A stretch of DNA of 64,000 nucleotides from Phycisphaerales bacterium. GTDB taxonomy: Bacteria > Planctomycetota > Phycisphaerae > Phycisphaerales > SM1A02. The notes below the pieces were generated by a model. It saw only the letters and a program-made list of their open reading frames with translations, did not search any database and had not been told where the DNA came from. How positions within the stretch are numbered: the stretch's first letter is position 1; the number at the start of each line of letters is the position of its first letter. The position numbers and the translations under genes are program-made. Below, in pieces: positions 18,065 to 28,585 of this stretch. Location of the stretch: the NCBI GenBank assembly GCA_009691725.1, contig SIAP01000008.1, forward strand, positions 1 through 64,000, read 5' to 3'.

Positions 18065-18910
18065 TTAACTCTCCAGCCATCGCCCACCGTCGAGACGCAG
18101 AATCGTTCCAGTGACATACGACGCATCGAGTGCCAACCATGCGGCGCACCGCGCGGCCTCCGCTGCCGTGCCTGTGCGACCGAGCGGCGTTTTGGCGATG
18201 TACCGCGCCTTGAATGCATCATCTGCATCGTCCGGCCACGCAATCACGCCTGGAGCGATCCCATTCACGCGAATACCTGGAGCGAGTTCGACTGCGAGTG
18301 CGCCCACGAGTGCCTGCAACGCTCCCTTGGATGCGAAGTAGGCGGCGTGATTGGAATACATTCGCCCCTCGACATGCATGTCAGTAAAAAACACAATCGC
18401 CCCTCCCGCAGGGAGTGCGCTCGTTGCGAGCGTCGGTGCGAGCGCTTGCGCAAGCAAGAGCGGGGCGAGCGCATTCACGCAGTAATGAGAAAGCGCGTAC
18501 TGCCCATCGATCGCACCAAGTGGCTGCGCGTCATAACGCCCCGCACAGTGCGCGAAGACATCGACCCCGTTGGACGCGACAGCCTTTCCAAGAGCGCTCA
18601 CGGCGGAAAGATCGTTCAGATCCGCCGCATGCAGTTCGACTCTGATGCCGTGATGCCCTGCGGCACTCGCAGCCTGCTGAACGCTTTCGACGGCTCTGTG
18701 CGCACGCTCGTCGAGAGTCCGAACCGCAAGCGCAACATCGTGGCCGCGTTGGGCGAATTCGATCGCAGTCGCAAGACCCACGCGTACCGCCGCACCCGTC
18801 ACGAGGGCTCTCGCACGTGGGCGGTGATTCGTCTCACTCGACCTGTCATGTGGGGCGTTCACCCTGTGAGTATTACCATCGACCAACATCCGTGATCTGC
18901 CCATGTTCAT
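18065..18910 (-). CDS. SDR oxidoreductase, pteridine-reductase/FolM-like
   Basis: 'ARALVTGAAVRVGLATAIEFAQRG', 'VFFTDMHVEGRMYSNHAAYFASKGALQALVGALAVELAPGIRVNGIAPGVIAWPDD', 'YVTGTILRLDGGRWL'. GGGGA SD at start 18910. Confidence 0.75.
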   Translation of the reverse strand: MNMGRSRMLVDGNTHRVNAPHDRSSETNHRPRARALVTGAAVRVGLATAIEFAQRGHDVALAVRTLDERAHRAVESVQQAASAAGHHGIRVELHAADLNDLSAVSALGKAVASNGVDVFAHCAGRYDAQPLGAIDGQYALSHYCVNALAPLLLAQALAPTLATSALPAGGAIVFFTDMHVEGRMYSNHAAYFASKGALQALVGALAVELAPGIRVNGIAPGVIAWPDDADDAFKARYIAKTPLGRTGTAAEAARCAAWLALDASYVTGTILRLDGGRWLES

Positions 18911-18916
18911 TCCCCG

Positions 18917-21900
18917 TTGCCCTTGCTCGATGAAGTTCCGTTGACAGTCAACACCATCCAATCACGCCGCCAGTGGAAGAAACCGCTCGCGATCGTCGCT
19001 CTCTCGATTGTGGCCGTGACCGCACTATGCATTGGGTGCGCACTGAACGGAACAATCTTCGGCGCGTACCTCGCCCACCGGCTCGGCGACGCGACGGGCG
19101 GCGATGTGACCATCCAATCGTTTCGCTGGACCGGATGGGGGAAGGCAGAGATCCGTGGGCTCACGCTTGCTGCTCGAGAGTGGAGTGAACCCACGCGAGA
19201 CATCGCCAAGATCGACCGCCTGCGGATCGATCTCGACCTTTTTTCTCTCGTGGTTGGACCAACGACGATTCACGACCTCGACATCAGTGGATTGCGACTC
19301 ACTGCGGTGGAGGATGCAACGCACGGAGGCATCTACAACTTTCAGACGCTCGCGCACGAATTGTCAGGCGCCTCCACGCGGAGTGCGATCATCGTCGATC
19401 GTGCTCGTCTGGAAGGGATCGACATTTCCTTTCATCGCATGCAGCGCACTGACAAAGTGCAACTGCTCAGTTTTCTCGCGGCGGCTCATCTTCGCCCCTC
19501 GTCAATCGACCCGATGCAGTCACTGCTGGAACTCACACAAGTCAATGGACCAATTCAAGTCACGGGCGAATGGAATCAAAACACGCTCGCATTCAAGGTC
19601 CTTGTCGTGGGCCTCTCCATTGGTGAAGAACTTAGTCTCATCTTGCCGCGCAACTATCGAGCCCTCGTCGCGCAAGCACAGACCAGCGGTCAGGTGAATT
19701 CCGTGCGACTCTCCATGAGTCCAGGCGAACCACTCCACGGAGTTGTGGAAGTTGCTGATTTCCGCGCAACGCTGCCGCACCAAGGGCTCGGAGATTGGGT
19801 TCGGTACGAGGGAAAAACGATCAGTCCGGCGCAAGGTGATCCGCAGATTCGACTTCGAACAGGCATTGTGGAGGTGACCGGACCCCGATTGGACTTTCGC
19901 GACTTGGACTTTGAACTGGTCAACACTGCGCCGGATGGGCGAGTGGCGACGCTGCCGGTGCGGGCGACACTTGGAGTCGATTTGACCACACTCAATATTG
20001 AAGAGTTCGATTGGGAGGATCGTGCGAAGTGGGTGGCGAAGGTGCTCGATCGCGCCGCATTTCACTTGCTCCTAAAGATCCCCAGTTTTTCGCTCGGTTC
20101 GACGGCGCAAGAAACGGCGATCGAAGTTCCTCGATCCGCCGCAGAGTTCATGAAGACATTTCAAGTGACGCAACTCAAGTTCGACTTGGACTTCACCGCG
20201 TCGCGTGCGGCGGCAACACACAATGCGGACGGCTCCGTCACACCATCCCCCGTTGAGAGTTCGGGAGTCTTGTCCATCATGGACGGACGCGGAGCCTTTG
20301 AAGATTTCCCCTATCCGCTGCATCACATTCAGGCGACGGTTCGCTTCTCGGGGTCGAGTGCGGACATCGCCGGACTGACTGGAATTGGACCCGACGGCGA
20401 ACCCGTGACACTGCACGGAAAGATCACCAACATGGGAGTCGCTGCCGGAGTCGAACTCGAAATCGCTGCCGAGTCTGCGCCGATTGATGACACGCTCTTC
20501 GACAGTTTCCCTGCCCAAGAACGGAGACTGCTCGCAGGGCTCTTCTGGCAAGAGGGCTTCGAGTCGTTGCAGGCCGCGGGCGTGCTCTTTGACGCTGCGC
20601 AAGTGGCGAATGCCGTCGACGAATTGAAGACCTGCGAGAACCGATTGGCCGCACTCACTCAGACAGACTCCCACGACAACGATGCACAACAGATCTCCCA
20701 ACTCGCCATCCGCGCGGGTCGACTCGACCGCATCATCGCCCATGGGGCATTCACTCCAGGTGGACGAATCGCCTTCAAGTTCACGCTCCTTCGACCCGCA
20801 ATCGAAGACGCGGATGTCTCCGTCGAGGGCGACATTCGATTGCTTCACGCAGACATTCTCACGACGACATTTCCTTATCCGATTCGTGCGATGAGCGGTG
20901 CGATCACGATCCGCAACGATCGAATGGATTTTGGCGAAGGCATTCCCTTTGAAACGCTCGATGGTGCCAAAGGTCTTTTCGAGGGAGAGATCGACCTGAT
21001 CGAGTCCCCTTCCAGCGAACGAACTCCCACGCGACTCGAGTTCGTGCTCAAAGACGATCGCCTCAATCCACTCCTGTGGCTGGCGATTCCACCAGAGGCT
21101 GGTGAGGCATTGGATGGATGGCCCGGCAGCCGACTGTCGCGCGGAGGTGCGACTCTTGCGCGACTGGATCCCACTGGAACGATTTCTCTCGATGGAAAGA
21201 TTAGCATTGCAAACGATGGTGATTTCGATGTGACCTGCGACATTCACTTGCGCGATGGCTCCATCCATCCCGTCGTGTCCGCCGACGAAATCATTGAAGA
21301 CAAGGGGATCATTTGGCCAGTGGGATTTGGTTTGGACGACTGCAAGGGCACATTTCGCCTCGAGGACGATGCGGTGATCGTGCGTTCCTTCACTGGCGAG
21401 CGGCGCGGAGGAGAGATCGCAGCGAGCGGGCGCGCCTCACTCGACGGCCAATCGACAGACCTCACCATCCAACTCCACGACATGGAACTCTCCGAGTATG
21501 CGATCAATCTGCTCCCATTTGAGGAGCGGCACGCAGCGGCGGATCTGTGGGAGCGCTATTCACCAAGTGGCAAGTTTGACGCAGAGATCGTGCTCAAGAC
21601 TCCGCTCTCTGGCGGGCCAACCGAGAGTTCACTCTCACTCACTCCCAGGACATTTGGAATCTCGTTGTCGGGCGGTCCGGTGGAAGCACGATTCAGTTCT
21701 GGATCGTTGAGCATCCACGATCAGGTTGTGGAGTGCGACGCCCTCACGGGGTTCGTGGGTCCCAGTGGCGGAAACCAGAGCGAGATCTGCATGGACGGCA
21801 GCTATGGAAACGCAACTGGACGGCTTGAACTCGGTGGTTCCATCACCCACGGATTGATTCACGGACCGCTGATCGCAGACGTGGTCGATCAACTTGGTGC

Positions 21901-23236
21901 GGATGGCATGAGACACTTCATTCGAGAATATTCCCCGGAGGGTCAGTACAGCGCAGAGTTCTCCTTCTCCAACGGCGCAGATTCGCACGAGGGATCGTTC
22001 GCACTGACCGCATGGATCGATGACCTTTCATTGGGGAGTGCAGAGGGGCGATTCGCGATAACGTTCCCAGACGCGCTGCGGATTGAGGCCAAAGGAACCG
22101 ACCTGAAAGTGTGGCCATTTCGTGGTCACTTTCCAGGTGGATCCATCGACGGTGCGGGATGGCTCTCCACCGACGCTGGCGGCACCATCGAGCAGGGCGA
22201 GTGTGCGTTCGACCTGCTGGCAATGGGAACTGGCAGCGATGTCGTCGCAGCATTGCCGAAAGACGCCCGCGACTCATTCCATAAGATTGGTTTCTCCTGC
22301 CCCGACATCCTGCGAGCCAACACCATCATCCAACTCAGCAACAAGAACGGTCGGGCGCACACGGAAGTTCGCAGCGACATCGCATTGCACGGCGCGTCGC
22401 TCTCGGCGGGTCAGGCGGTTTCGCGATTGAGTGCGAATGTCGAACTTCTGGTTTCGAGCGATGCCACCGCAACCTCCTTCCAAGGGAAACTCTCGCAGGG
22501 AACCATGACAGTCGCGGGGCGACACATCGATGGATTCTCGGCGACGCTGCGAAAGTCCGCCGAGAGCCAAGACCTTGTGATCGAGTCAATGCAGGGCGCG
22601 ATGGGAGGAGGCGCCATCGCAGGTGAAGCGCGCATCGAGATGGCGCAGCCTCATCGATATGAAGTCGATCTCGCACTGCTGGGTGTTCCAATGGCCGCGC
22701 TGGCAATTCCCGCCGATGGGGTCAATGCGATGTCACCTGCACCGGCCGCGCAACCTGGGGTCGTCAAGGCACGCGTTGGAATCGGGGGTGACGGCACAGG
22801 GATCGCGACGCGCCGCGGTCGCGGTGCCGCATCGATCACCGAAGCTCGGCTCGCGCAGCTTCCCATCGCAGTCGCCATTCTTCAGATCACGCAACTCAGT
22901 TTGGCGCTCAACACCGTCGTGAAGGAGGGAGACTTCGAGTTCACGATCGACCAAGACCGACTCCACTTCGATCAGTTCAAGTTGACCTGCGACGATGTCC
23001 TGCTCACTGGCAACGGATGGTTGAACACTGAAACCACAGAACTTGCGCTGCGTCTGCGCAACCGAGGAACACTGCCCTTCGTCAGCGATGTTCTGGGAGG
23101 TGTCACAAACCAACTCTTCCAGATTGATGTTCGCGGAACGCTGGGCGACCCTGTTGGATCGCTCGCGCCGCTCCCAGTGTTCGTGCCGGCACCAGAACTG
23201 CATCCGCTACTCCCCATCGCACATATGACTCCATGA
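18917..23236 (+). CDS. 1439-aa AsmA/TamB-like envelope protein
   Basis: One N-terminal TM followed by a very long beta-rich region; 'VEGDIRLLHADILTTTFPYPIRAMSGAI', 'LSANVELLVSSDATATSFQGKLSQGTMTVAGRHIDGFSATL', C-terminal 'GTLGDPVGSLAPLPVF'. TTG start. Confidence 0.7.
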   Translation: MPLLDEVPLTVNTIQSRRQWKKPLAIVALSIVAVTALCIGCALNGTIFGAYLAHRLGDATGGDVTIQSFRWTGWGKAEIRGLTLAAREWSEPTRDIAKIDRLRIDLDLFSLVVGPTTIHDLDISGLRLTAVEDATHGGIYNFQTLAHELSGASTRSAIIVDRARLEGIDISFHRMQRTDKVQLLSFLAAAHLRPSSIDPMQSLLELTQVNGPIQVTGEWNQNTLAFKVLVVGLSIGEELSLILPRNYRALVAQAQTSGQVNSVRLSMSPGEPLHGVVEVADFRATLPHQGLGDWVRYEGKTISPAQGDPQIRLRTGIVEVTGPRLDFRDLDFELVNTAPDGRVATLPVRATLGVDLTTLNIEEFDWEDRAKWVAKVLDRAAFHLLLKIPSFSLGSTAQETAIEVPRSAAEFMKTFQVTQLKFDLDFTASRAAATHNADGSVTPSPVESSGVLSIMDGRGAFEDFPYPLHHIQATVRFSGSSADIAGLTGIGPDGEPVTLHGKITNMGVAAGVELEIAAESAPIDDTLFDSFPAQERRLLAGLFWQEGFESLQAAGVLFDAAQVANAVDELKTCENRLAALTQTDSHDNDAQQISQLAIRAGRLDRIIAHGAFTPGGRIAFKFTLLRPAIEDADVSVEGDIRLLHADILTTTFPYPIRAMSGAITIRNDRMDFGEGIPFETLDGAKGLFEGEIDLIESPSSERTPTRLEFVLKDDRLNPLLWLAIPPEAGEALDGWPGSRLSRGGATLARLDPTGTISLDGKISIANDGDFDVTCDIHLRDGSIHPVVSADEIIEDKGIIWPVGFGLDDCKGTFRLEDDAVIVRSFTGERRGGEIAASGRASLDGQSTDLTIQLHDMELSEYAINLLPFEERHAAADLWERYSPSGKFDAEIVLKTPLSGGPTESSLSLTPRTFGISLSGGPVEARFSSGSLSIHDQVVECDALTGFVGPSGGNQSEICMDGSYGNATGRLELGGSITHGLIHGPLIADVVDQLGADGMRHFIREYSPEGQYSAEFSFSNGADSHEGSFALTAWIDDLSLGSAEGRFAITFPDALRIEAKGTDLKVWPFRGHFPGGSIDGAGWLSTDAGGTIEQGECAFDLLAMGTGSDVVAALPKDARDSFHKIGFSCPDILRANTIIQLSNKNGRAHTEVRSDIALHGASLSAGQAVSRLSANVELLVSSDATATSFQGKLSQGTMTVAGRHIDGFSATLRKSAESQDLVIESMQGAMGGGAIAGEARIEMAQPHRYEVDLALLGVPMAALAIPADGVNAMSPAPAAQPGVVKARVGIGGDGTGIATRRGRGAASITEARLAQLPIAVAILQITQLSLALNTVVKEGDFEFTIDQDRLHFDQFKLTCDDVLLTGNGWLNTETTELALRLRNRGTLPFVSDVLGGVTNQLFQIDVRGTLGDPVGSLAPLPVFVPAPELHPLLPIAHMTP

Positions 23237-24309
23237 ACACTCACACTCCACGCATCGCGCCCCATCTTCGGACTGCGATCGACGCAATTGTCGACCTCGC
23301 CGCGCCATCGGACAGAAGCGATCCCGCATTTGCGCAGCGGCGATTGGTCGTCGCCGAAATGGTCGCAACCTCGCTGCGACTCTTCGACGACGGGCTCACC
23401 ACAGGCGAACTTCGACTCGTCCGACAGGCGCTTCGTGAAATGCGGGCTGGATTCACGATGTTTCACCGCTTTCGAACGCTGCGAAAGATCGCCATCTTCG
23501 GCAGTGCTCGCACACCGCGCGAACATCCGGACTACCGAGCGGCGGTGGAGTTTTCTCGTCTGCTGGCAGAGCGGGGTTGGATGGCGATCACTGGCGCAGG
23601 ACCCGGGATCATGCAGGCGGGGATTGAGGGTCCGACACCGGAGCGCGCATTTGGATTGAGCATCCGATTGCCATTCGAGGACAAACCGAATCCGGTCATC
23701 GCGAATGATCCCAAGTTGCTGACCTTTCGCTATTTCTTCACGCGCAAACTTGCGTTCATGGGAAATGCAGATGCGGTCGCCGCCTTTCCTGGCGGATTTG
23801 GAACACAGGATGAACTGTTTGAGGCGCTGACGCTGGTGCAAACGGGGCGCAATGCCATCATTCCAATCGTGCTCGTCGAAGGTCATGGCGAGGATGGCCA
23901 CGCACTTGGGTATTGGAAAAAGTGGGAGGGGTTCGTGCGCGGTGCGATGCACGACACTGGCTGGATCAGCCGCGAAGACGAACATCTCTATCGCATCGCG
24001 CGATCGCCCACTGAGGCAACCGAAATCGTGGCGCACTACTACCTCCGATATCAGTCGAGCCGGTATGTCGACGATCGGTTCGTCATTCGACTTGATGCGC
24101 CCCTGCCGTCGCATTCCTGCGCTGAGTTTGACCGTGATTTCGGCGAATTGCTGGCAAGCGGCGGATTTTCGCAGGGAGACACCTTTGAGGGTGACGATGC
24201 CCCAGGTGGAACGCCACGCCTGTGGTTCCGTCACAATCGGAAACACATTGGACTGCTGCGCCGCTTGATTGATCGAATCAACGACACGCCACAGATCGCA
24301 GCGACATGA
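23233..24309 (+). CDS. TIGR00730/LOG family Rossmann-fold protein
   Basis: 'IAIFGSARTPREHPDY', 'AITGAGPGIMQAGIEG', 'AAFPGGFGTQDELFEALTLVQTG' (PGGxGTxxE). 4-bp overlap with the upstream gene. Confidence 0.85.
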   Translation: MNTHTPRIAPHLRTAIDAIVDLAAPSDRSDPAFAQRRLVVAEMVATSLRLFDDGLTTGELRLVRQALREMRAGFTMFHRFRTLRKIAIFGSARTPREHPDYRAAVEFSRLLAERGWMAITGAGPGIMQAGIEGPTPERAFGLSIRLPFEDKPNPVIANDPKLLTFRYFFTRKLAFMGNADAVAAFPGGFGTQDELFEALTLVQTGRNAIIPIVLVEGHGEDGHALGYWKKWEGFVRGAMHDTGWISREDEHLYRIARSPTEATEIVAHYYLRYQSSRYVDDRFVIRLDAPLPSHSCAEFDRDFGELLASGGFSQGDTFEGDDAPGGTPRLWFRHNRKHIGLLRRLIDRINDTPQIAAT

Positions 24310-25280
24310 AGCAGCAGGGTTTCCCATCGCAGGGTTTCCCATCGCGGATTTCCGCCGGACTCGTGTGCGCGCTGCTGCTCTGCCAGAGTTGCGCAGATCC
24401 ATTCGCCCTGACTCCAACTGATGTCGCGGGTGATGTCGATGGGGGCATCGAAAGCGATTCCACCACTGACATCCACACCCAGATCCTCCGGACACCGCTG
24501 AAAACCGTCACCCTGCCAGTGGACGATGGAACGACTGATGGCATCGCAGTCATCCAGTGGAGACTCAGCGACGACCATGCGCTGCTCGATGCGTTTTGGA
24601 ATGCGCATCCACCGTCGGAGATCTCAGCGGAGACCCAGGCGAGGCTCGCAGCGAATGGACTGCGCGTCGCGCAAGTTTCATACGGAGATGTCCCCAGTGC
24701 ATTGGTCGAACTTGGCGGCACCTTTGCGAATGTGCGTTCATGGCTCGGGCAGGCAACCACCTGGACCCAGATTGCTTCCCTGCCAATTCGTGGTCAGGTT
24801 GCAGTTGTCGTTGATGGCGCCACTCGTCGGTTCGAGGATGGGCTCTTCCAACTTTTGTTGCGAGGTTGGACGGTTCCGCTCGAATCTGGTGCGGTCACCG
24901 ACCTCGAGATTGTCCCCGCGTTTATTCGTGGTGGTGCCGTCCCCGGCGGTCGCACCCTTCGCAGAGAACCCTTCCACTCGGCGGGGTTTGAAGCAGCCAT
25001 GCCTCGCGGATCTGCACTCCTCATCATGGGAATCTCGCCGGGATGGAGCTCCAAGAAGCAATCAACCGGATCGTCAACGGGACCGCCAGCATTGCCTCCT
25101 CCGACGATCGGAGAGTTGATCCTCACCGACTCGAATCGCCAGACACATGCGCTGCAGCTTCGATCCGTGCTGCTGATTGTTCCCTTGATTCAGGCCCACC
25201 ACTTTCCTGTGGAGTCGCCCGTAGCATCGCCGATCAGCGAGAATGCAGATGGAAGTCAATCCAACACCACCGCGCGATGA
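24306..25280 (+). CDS. Hypothetical lipoprotein
   Basis: ATGA overlap with the preceding gene; N-terminal 'GLVCALLLCQSCADP' lipobox-like. Confidence 0.6.
   Translation: MKQQGFPSQGFPSRISAGLVCALLLCQSCADPFALTPTDVAGDVDGGIESDSTTDIHTQILRTPLKTVTLPVDDGTTDGIAVIQWRLSDDHALLDAFWNAHPPSEISAETQARLAANGLRVAQVSYGDVPSALVELGGTFANVRSWLGQATTWTQIASLPIRGQVAVVVDGATRRFEDGLFQLLLRGWTVPLESGAVTDLEIVPAFIRGGAVPGGRTLRREPFHSAGFEAAMPRGSALLIMGISPGWSSKKQSTGSSTGPPALPPPTIGELILTDSNRQTHALQLRSVLLIVPLIQAHHFPVESPVASPISENADGSQSNTTAR
24315..24344. repeat. 15-bp tandem duplication CAGGGTTTCCCATCG x2 inside the signal-peptide coding region
   Basis: Exact repeat encodes QGFPS-QGFPS. Confidence 0.9.
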
Positions 25281-26175
25281 CCTCCACTACGCGCCGCATC
25301 GACGTCGGCTGCTGTCGATCTCTGTCGCGCCAACATTGCTGACGCTGGGAAACCTGATCTGCGGATTCGCCGCGATCCACTACGCAAGCAAACCCATTGG
25401 TCCAAGCAATGTGTTGGGGTGGAGCACCCTCACCATCGCTGGTGCGTTGGTCTTCTTCGGCATGATGTTTGATGCTCTCGACGGCTTCGCCGCACGCCTC
25501 ACCAGATCTGCGAGCGAGTTTGGAGCGCAGTTGGATTCGATGGCGGACATGGTCACCTTTGGCGTCGCTCCCGCATTCATGATGTTGCGACTCGTCAGCT
25601 ATTACTACGGTGGACCAGAGCACTACACGGGGATCCTGGGGCCGGAAGCAGATAACGCATACGGCAAGATTCTGTGGGGAATTGCAGCCTTTTACATCTG
25701 TTGCACCGCGCTCCGGTTGGCGCGCTTCAACGCAGAGACGCCTTCAACCCACGAGGTTGACCACCGCTACTTTCGCGGGTTGCCCTCACCTGGCGCAGCG
25801 GGGACGCTGGCAAGTTTGATCCTGCTCCACCAACACCTCTCGGTGGTGCGCTTTCACGAACTGCCATCGGATGGGTTCGAGAAAACATCTGCACTGCTTC
25901 TGCCACTGGCGACATTGCTGGTCTCCGCCGCGATGATCTCGCGATTGCCCTATGAGCATGTCGTCAATCGATACTTGCGCGGGCGGCAGACGTTTTCATT
26001 CGTCGCATGGCTAATGCTTCCGCTGGCACTGGCTGTGTGGTGGTTTCAACTCGCGCTCGGCGCTGTCTTCGTTCTCTACGCACTCTCGGGACCAGTCCGA
26101 CGAATCATCATCCGAGTGCGCCCACGGAGCGCCAGCGGCGGACTCGCTCCTCGCACCGATGCACACCCTCCATGA
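25243..26175 (+). CDS. pssA: CDP-diacylglycerol--serine O-phosphatidyltransferase
   Basis: '[22 protein letters not shown]', CDP-alcohol phosphotransferase motif '[34 protein letters not shown]'. Confidence 0.92.
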   Translation: MQMEVNPTPPRDDLHYAPHRRRLLSISVAPTLLTLGNLICGFAAIHYASKPIGPSNVLGWSTLTIAGALVFFGMMFDALDGFAARLTRSASEFGAQLDSMADMVTFGVAPAFMMLRLVSYYYGGPEHYTGILGPEADNAYGKILWGIAAFYICCTALRLARFNAETPSTHEVDHRYFRGLPSPGAAGTLASLILLHQHLSVVRFHELPSDGFEKTSALLLPLATLLVSAAMISRLPYEHVVNRYLRGRQTFSFVAWLMLPLALAVWWFQLALGAVFVLYALSGPVRRIIIRVRPRSASGGLAPRTDAHPP

Positions 26176-27407
26176 GCGACGCCCCCACTGCCACCCTGCT
26201 TCCAGATCGATTTGGACCCTACGGCGGACGCTACGTTCCTGAGACATTGGTGCACGCCTTGGATGAGTTGGAGCGCGCATACATCGCTGCGCAGAACGAT
26301 CCGACTTTTGGTCAGGAAGTGCAGTCGCTGCTTCGGCATTTTGTTGGTCGTGCAACACCCCTCACCGATGCGAAACGACTCACACGATTCGCCGGCGGCG
26401 CTCGAATCCTGCTCAAGCGAGAGGATCTTGCGCACACTGGGGCGCACAAGATCAACAACACGATTGGACAGGGCTTGCTTGCGAAACGCATGGGAAAGAA
26501 GCGAGTGATCGCGGAAACTGGCGCCGGGCAGCATGGCGTAGCGACCGCGACCGCCTGTGCGCACTTTGGCATCCCATGTGAAATCTATATGGGGTCCGAG
26601 GACATCCGTCGTCAGTCACTCAATGTCTTTCGTATGCGATTGCTCGGAGCGAAGGTGAACGAAGTCACCTCTGGATCCCGCACGCTGAAGGATGCGACGA
26701 ATGAAGCAATGCGCGATTGGATGGGGTCGGTTGGAGACACGCACTACATCTTGGGCAGCGTCGTTGGACCACATCCTTTTCCAACCATCGTGCGCGATTT
26801 TCAAAGCGTCATTGGACGCGAATGTCGAGCACAGTGTTTGGAACAATTCAAAGTGCTTCCAACATGCATCGTCGCCTGTGTCGGTGGAGGATCGAACGCC
26901 GCTGGAATCTTTGCGCCATTCATCAACGATGCAGAAGTTCAACTGGTGGGTGTCGAGGCGGGAGGTCGAGGGAACACTCCCGGCGATCACGCTGCACCAC
27001 TCTCGCGAGGCGCACCAGGAGTGTTGCATGGTTCGTACTCGTATGTGCTTCAATCTCCCGAGGGTCAGACTGCAGCTGTGCATTCATGCAGCGCCGGGCT
27101 GGACTATCCAGGTGTTGGGCCCGAACACTCCTTGTGGCGCGACCGTGGTCGCGTGCACTATTGCTGTGTCACGGACGCGCAGGCGCTCGAGGCATTCCAA
27201 CTGCTCGCTCGAGAAGAGGGAATCATCCCAGCGCTCGAGACCTCGCACGCCGTCTGGCATGCGGTCGAGTTAGCTCGTTCCATGCAGAAACATACGACGA
27301 TCGTCATCAATATCTCGGGACGCGGAGACAAGGATGTCAACGAGGCGATGCGGCTGCTTTCGCTGACTTCGACTTCCCCTTCTGCTGAGTTGTGTCGTGG
27401 GGCATGA
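26172..27407 (+). CDS. trpB: Tryptophan synthase beta chain
   Basis: '[13 protein letters not shown]', '[47 protein letters not shown]', '[10 protein letters not shown]'. ATGA overlap with pssA. Confidence 0.95.
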   Translation: MSDAPTATLLPDRFGPYGGRYVPETLVHALDELERAYIAAQNDPTFGQEVQSLLRHFVGRATPLTDAKRLTRFAGGARILLKREDLAHTGAHKINNTIGQGLLAKRMGKKRVIAETGAGQHGVATATACAHFGIPCEIYMGSEDIRRQSLNVFRMRLLGAKVNEVTSGSRTLKDATNEAMRDWMGSVGDTHYILGSVVGPHPFPTIVRDFQSVIGRECRAQCLEQFKVLPTCIVACVGGGSNAAGIFAPFINDAEVQLVGVEAGGRGNTPGDHAAPLSRGAPGVLHGSYSYVLQSPEGQTAAVHSCSAGLDYPGVGPEHSLWRDRGRVHYCCVTDAQALEAFQLLAREEGIIPALETSHAVWHAVELARSMQKHTTIVINISGRGDKDVNEAMRLLSLTSTSPSAELCRGA

Positions 27408-28554
27408 AGTCAATCGCAATGGGGTAATGGTCGCTCGCATAGCCTGCGGGCGGCTGATCGGTCTTGTAATTGTATTCCTCGCTGGGGTGCAGTGTTGAAA
27501 GTATGAAGAACGAATCCGCGACCACTTCATTCACGAATCCGCTTGACATCATGATGTAATCGATTGGACGACCTGACTCATGTGTCGTGTACTTGTCTCG
27601 AAGCGCATCGCGCTCTGCGTCAGGAAGTTTGCTGTCTTTCTGCTTGATGCGATCGGCCGAGGGCCGAAAGTCGTACCCCGTCGCAAACCCCTCGTCTCTG
27701 TACAGATTCATGACATCGGAGAGCGGGGTGGAGTTGAAATCACCCATGATCAAGAGATTCCGGTTCGCATCCTTCGCGAGATCCGCCTGCACCAACTCGA
27801 TGATCTTGACGGCCTCTGCCTGCCGATGCCCCTCGAATGCCTTTCCGCCGGCCTTGTGGTGAATTGCGTACACGGTCAATTCGTACCCGCCGGGCAACAC
27901 AACGTCGACGGCGAGCGGACTGCGCTGAAACTTGGAGGGATCATTCGGCACGGACGTGGCACTCTGACCTTCGACCGCAGCTGGTTCCTTGGCATCGCTT
28001 GCGTCTTTCTCCGCAGCAACTTCAAGTTTCGCATCGAGAAACACGCGTGGATTCTTGAGCGGAAATCTCGAAAGGACTGACTGCTCAACGCCTCGGTAGT
28101 AGCCAGCATCCAAGCTCTCCAAATGCGTGTAGCCCATGTCCTTGAGGTACGTATCACGGAACCAGGTGAGCGCTGCCTTTGACTCGATCTCCTCCAAGAA
28201 GAGAACGTCAGCATCCAATCGCTTGATGACCTTCGCAAGTGACTGCGCGCGATCTTCGGTCACCTGCAGCGTCTCTTCCTCCCATTTGTTGTCGAGCGTT
28301 GGGTCGTCGACATGATCGAAGAGATTGAGCAAGTTATACGCAGCGATGCGAACCGCACCAGCGGACTTCTTCGGCGGTTGTTCGACTCCATACCAAGACC
28401 CAGGACCGCGCTTGACCTTTGGCGCTTTTGGAGCCTGTGCCTTTGCCTTTGCTGCATCACCCTGCGTTGCATCTTTGGACTGTTGAGTCGCTCCAACAGA
28501 GAGTGCGGTCAGGAGAACAAGTGATCCGATGGCGAGGCGCGTCAGTGTGGGCAT
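27337..28554 (-). CDS. Exported endonuclease/exonuclease/phosphatase-family protein
   Basis: Signal peptide; '[11 protein letters not shown]', 'DVLFLEEIE', '[11 protein letters not shown]', 'RPIDYIMMS', '[12 protein letters not shown]'. Confidence 0.85.
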   Translation of the reverse strand: MPTLTRLAIGSLVLLTALSVGATQQSKDATQGDAAKAKAQAPKAPKVKRGPGSWYGVEQPPKKSAGAVRIAAYNLLNLFDHVDDPTLDNKWEEETLQVTEDRAQSLAKVIKRLDADVLFLEEIESKAALTWFRDTYLKDMGYTHLESLDAGYYRGVEQSVLSRFPLKNPRVFLDAKLEVAAEKDASDAKEPAAVEGQSATSVPNDPSKFQRSPLAVDVVLPGGYELTVYAIHHKAGGKAFEGHRQAEAVKIIELVQADLAKDANRNLLIMGDFNSTPLSDVMNLYRDEGFATGYDFRPSADRIKQKDSKLPDAERDALRDKYTTHESGRPIDYIMMSSGFVNEVVADSFFILSTLHPSEEYNYKTDQPPAGYASDHYPIAIDFMPHDTTQQKGKSKSAKAAASPR

Positions 28555-28585
28555 GGGTTGGATACTAACTTCCTACCATCCGACA

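Noticed and set aside
20072-21268. 398-aa minus-strand ORF as a gene
   Set aside because: Lies entirely antisense within the 1439-aa AsmA-like CDS; shadow ORF.
22972-24495. 507-aa minus-strand ORF as a gene
   Set aside because: Antisense to the AsmA-like and LOG genes, which have clear family motifs; composition is Arg/Cys/Ser-rich shadow ORF.
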